Assembly (NCBI GenBank): GCA_903927855.1
Contig: CAIYOL010000187.1
Span: 1 to 5,903, forward strand
Length of the DNA stretch: 5,903 bases
Direction: 5' to 3'
From: an uncultured Planctomycetota bacterium
GTDB taxonomy: Bacteria > Planctomycetota > Phycisphaerae > Sedimentisphaerales > Anaerobacaceae
Shown here: piece after piece, positions 4,503 through 5,903 of the stretch
How the letters are laid out: every line of letters begins with the position of its first letter
Numbering within the stretch: the first letter of the stretch is position 1
Made by a program: the position numbers and the translations under genes
Notes under the pieces: model-generated
Database searches by the model: none
The model's input: only the letters and a program-made list of their open reading frames with translations
Told to the model about the DNA's origin: nothing

Positions 4503-5213
4503 TTAACGGCTCTTGTTGGATTTATCTACCATTTCGTCCAACTTCTTGGCGTCGGTGCTCTTCCCGGTCTTTGGCGGTATCCTCACGGCCACGCCAAGCC
4601 GGCCAAGCTCCCCGGCCACATCAGGCTGATTGGGGTTAAGCTGGTAGCTGCGGCTCAAATACTCCCTCGCCGAGTTCTTATCGCCCTTGCTCAAATAATA
4701 GAAGCCAATCTGCCTGTTAATCTTGGCCGAATCCGGCGCCATGTAAAGCGCCTGCTGATAACTCTTCAATGCATACTCATCCAGGCCTTGCTCCTGAAAC
4801 GCCAGTGCAAGCTCAAGAGACGCCGCCGCCGAAATGGACGCCTGCTTTATATATTCCTCCGCCAGCAGTTTTGATTTGGCCGCGTCGCCGCCGCTCGTCA
4901 GCACCTTCACCCTCGTCGCCTGGGCCTGTCTGTGAACAGGGTCAAAATTCAAAGCGGTACCATACTCGTTCTCCGCCTGGGCCCATTGCCCATCGGCCTG
5001 ATACAGCTTGCCAAGTTTGAAATGCGCCTCGGCATCTTCGAATTTGCGGTTGATTTGCTGCTGCAGCTCGGCCTTTTGCTTCTCCGACACCGACGTCCCA
5101 ACCCCTTTGGGCTCCTTGGCTTTTCCGTTGCAGCCGCCGAGCAGCAATATGCAAGCCAACAAAGCCAAGCCAATAGATATTTGTTTACCTATCTGCTCTC
5201 GCTTCCCTTTCAT
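4503..5213 (-). CDS. TPR-repeat lipoprotein
   Basis: 236 residues. The lipoprotein signal has a basic n-region (MKGKREQIGKQ), a hydrophobic core (about 12-25) and the lipobox LGGC with Cys28 as acylation site. Asn at +2 would not cause inner-membrane retention under the E. coli Lol rule. A charged linker (30-55) leads to tetratricopeptide repeats at about 60-93 (AEAHFKLGKLYQADGQW, then AL.FDP), about 129-161 (ASLELALAFQEQGLDEYALK, ALYMAP) and 163-194 (AKINRQIGFYYLSKGDK, SYQLNP). A divergent helical pair at about 95-125 may be a further repeat. The C-terminal 30 residues are polar and probably unstructured. Such proteins are scaffolds at the periplasmic face of a membrane; the partner is unknown. 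GGAG lies eight bases before the ATG. The leader (5222-5260) is very AT-rich and probably holds the promoter, but no single pair of hexamers stands out. The gene lies 138 bp downstream of the ClpP/NfeD-like gene and ends in its own terminator. Confidence 0.87.
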   Translation of the reverse strand: MKGKREQIGKQISIGLALLACILLLGGCNGKAKEPKGVGTSVSEKQKAELQQQINRKFEDAEAHFKLGKLYQADGQWAQAENEYGTALNFDPVHRQAQATRVKVLTSGGDAAKSKLLAEEYIKQASISAAASLELALAFQEQGLDEYALKSYQQALYMAPDSAKINRQIGFYYLSKGDKNSAREYLSRSYQLNPNQPDVAGELGRLGVAVRIPPKTGKSTDAKKLDEMVDKSNKSR

Positions 5214-5289
5214 AACTTGCGCTCCGTTCTATCTTAATATATATCCTTATATATTTTGAAACGCCTTCCAAATCATTTTGACACCCTGA

Positions 5290-5314
5290 AAAATCTTTGC
5301 AAGTAAAATCTTTG
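5290..5314. repeat. Direct repeat AAAATCTTTG, two copies
   Basis: Copies at 5290-5299 and 5305-5314 have a 15-bp period and lie in AT-rich DNA between the ClpP/NfeD-like gene and the lipoprotein gene. On the minus strand AAAAATC and GATTTTT can also form a weak AT-only stem, so it may mark the end of the upstream transcript or an upstream element of the lipoprotein promoter. Confidence 0.35.
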
Positions 5315-5351
5315 ATTTTTTTATAATAAAATACCACGCACAGGGCCTCGG

Positions 5352-5903
5352 CTATTTCCTTTTTGCATCCTGATAAGCCGCCTCAATGGAATTTAATTCG
5401 TTCTCCAGCGATTGTACGTCCAGCTCCAAATCAGGATACTTCTTGGCCAATTTTATCAAGGTCTGAAATTCGCTTTTGGCATTGCGCAGGATTTCAAGGG
5501 CCTTCGGCTTGGGTTGCTGGTATTTTAACTGCTCGATTTTTAAATCTATCGACTTTCTTATTCTGTTTAACTGCCCGCTGGCCCTTTTCAGTTCTCCCCT
5601 GGCATCCTGGATTGCGCTGTCTGCCGCTATATTGGCATCGGATGCACCCAATTCACTAAGCAGCCCCCGGCGCGAGCCGACAACTTTGTCGGCAATCCCG
5701 CATTCGGCCGCCTCTGTAGCGGTCAGAGTCAGGAGCGAGCCTTTTTTGCTCCAGGTATGCACAATATGTTGCTGTGGCTTTTTGTTGACAGGGTCGATAA
5801 AAAGTCGCCGGTTGGCATCGGCCACTTCGATAACTTCAGTGTTCCTGTCAACCATTGCCCTGGCCAGCAACCCCGACCGGCCTTTGCGCTCTGCCAGAGA
5901 AGC
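5352..5903 (-). CDS. C-terminal part of a ClpP/NfeD-class serine protease with coiled-coil tail, N-terminus cut by window edge
   Basis: The frame is open from the right edge to a TAG at 5352: 183 residues visible. Residues 1-26 (AERKGRSGLLARAMVDRNTEVIEV) and 57-75 (LLTLTATEAAECGIADKVV) match the end of the ClpP-like domain in NfeD-type membrane-bound proteases, where A-x-x-R-G-R-N...A-x-x-M-V and L-T-x-T-A-x-E-A-x-x-x-G-I-A-D recur. The catalytic Ser and Lys would lie upstream, outside the window. The insert between these blocks (29-52) includes RRLFIDP and HIVHTW. Residues about 96-183 are highly charged and helical, broken by PKPKA near 131-135, and read as a two-segment coiled coil. NfeD proteins usually continue into membrane helices and an OB-fold; here the chain ends after the coiled coil. 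A TTG at 5870 within the frame is not a credible start because the homologous motif begins before it. The family call rests on motif memory. Confidence 0.72.
   Translation of the reverse strand, partial: ASLAERKGRSGLLARAMVDRNTEVIEVADANRRLFIDPVNKKPQQHIVHTWSKKGSLLTLTATEAAECGIADKVVGSRRGLLSELGASDANIAADSAIQDARGELKRASGQLNRIRKSIDLKIEQLKYQQPKPKALEILRNAKSEFQTLIKLAKKYPDLELDVQSLENELNSIEAAYQDAKRK

Noticed and set aside
4240..4506. 88-codon open frame on the plus strand just after the sigma-54 promoter
   Set aside because: There is no ribosome binding site before the ATG. The frame crosses two hairpins, the REP-like repeat and the terminator of the opposite gene, and overlaps that gene's stop. The peptide has no recognisable domain and contains the GELVEP string typical of translated repeats.
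4932..5259. Plus-strand frames antisense to the lipoprotein gene
   Set aside because: The minus frame has a clear lipobox and TPR repeats; the plus frames lack both start signals and domains.
5352..5870. TTG at 5870 as the true start of the rightmost gene
   Set aside because: The frame stays open to the window edge, and the ClpP/NfeD-like motif begins before this codon, so the gene is truncated by the window rather than starting there.

Overview
The window looks like a stretch of a bacterial chromosome of moderate GC, most plausibly from the Planctomycetota and perhaps the Phycisphaerae/Sedimentisphaerales. This is inferred from gene content: a secreted matrixin-type metalloprotease with a long pre-domain, a ClpP/NfeD-class protease fragment with a coiled-coil tail, a TPR lipoprotein, a perfect -24/-12 (sigma-54) site, and a tRNA gene without an encoded CCA end. 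No rRNA or other marker confirms the lineage. No CRISPR array, insertion sequence or phage gene was seen.

Layout, left to right. (i) 1-1003, minus: the first 334 residues of an exported zinc metalloprotease. It runs off the left edge just after its HELGHWLL zinc-binding helix and has a strong Shine-Dalgarno and a good sigma-70 promoter. (ii) 1343-1855, minus: purE, the N5-CAIR mutase of de novo purine synthesis. (iii) A 73-bp divergent promoter region. (iv) 1929-2801, plus: a MEMO-family protein (amrB). Eight bases after its stop codon a 315-residue protein of unknown function begins (2810-3757, plus); the two look like one operon. (v) 3819-3890, minus: tRNA-Thr(UGU) with its own promoter. 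(vi) 3891-4502: about 600 bp with no convincing protein gene but much structure. It holds a perfect 15-bp palindrome, an A/T-arm inverted repeat, a consensus sigma-54 promoter on the plus strand, a structured segment that could be a ~168-nt small RNA showing GGAGGAGG twice in loops, a REP-like dispersed repeat, and an intrinsic terminator facing left. (vii) 4503-5213, minus: a TPR lipoprotein that uses this terminator. (viii) 5352-5903, minus: the C-terminal part of a ClpP/NfeD-class serine protease that runs off the right edge.

The genes do not form one pathway. purE and tRNA-Thr are housekeeping genes. The metalloprotease, the TPR lipoprotein and the ClpP/NfeD-like protein all point to the cell envelope or exterior. 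The most unusual items are the orphan sigma-54 promoter with its structured, apparently non-coding downstream region, and the unknown protein tied to amrB without the usual AmrA and radical-SAM AmrS partners in view.
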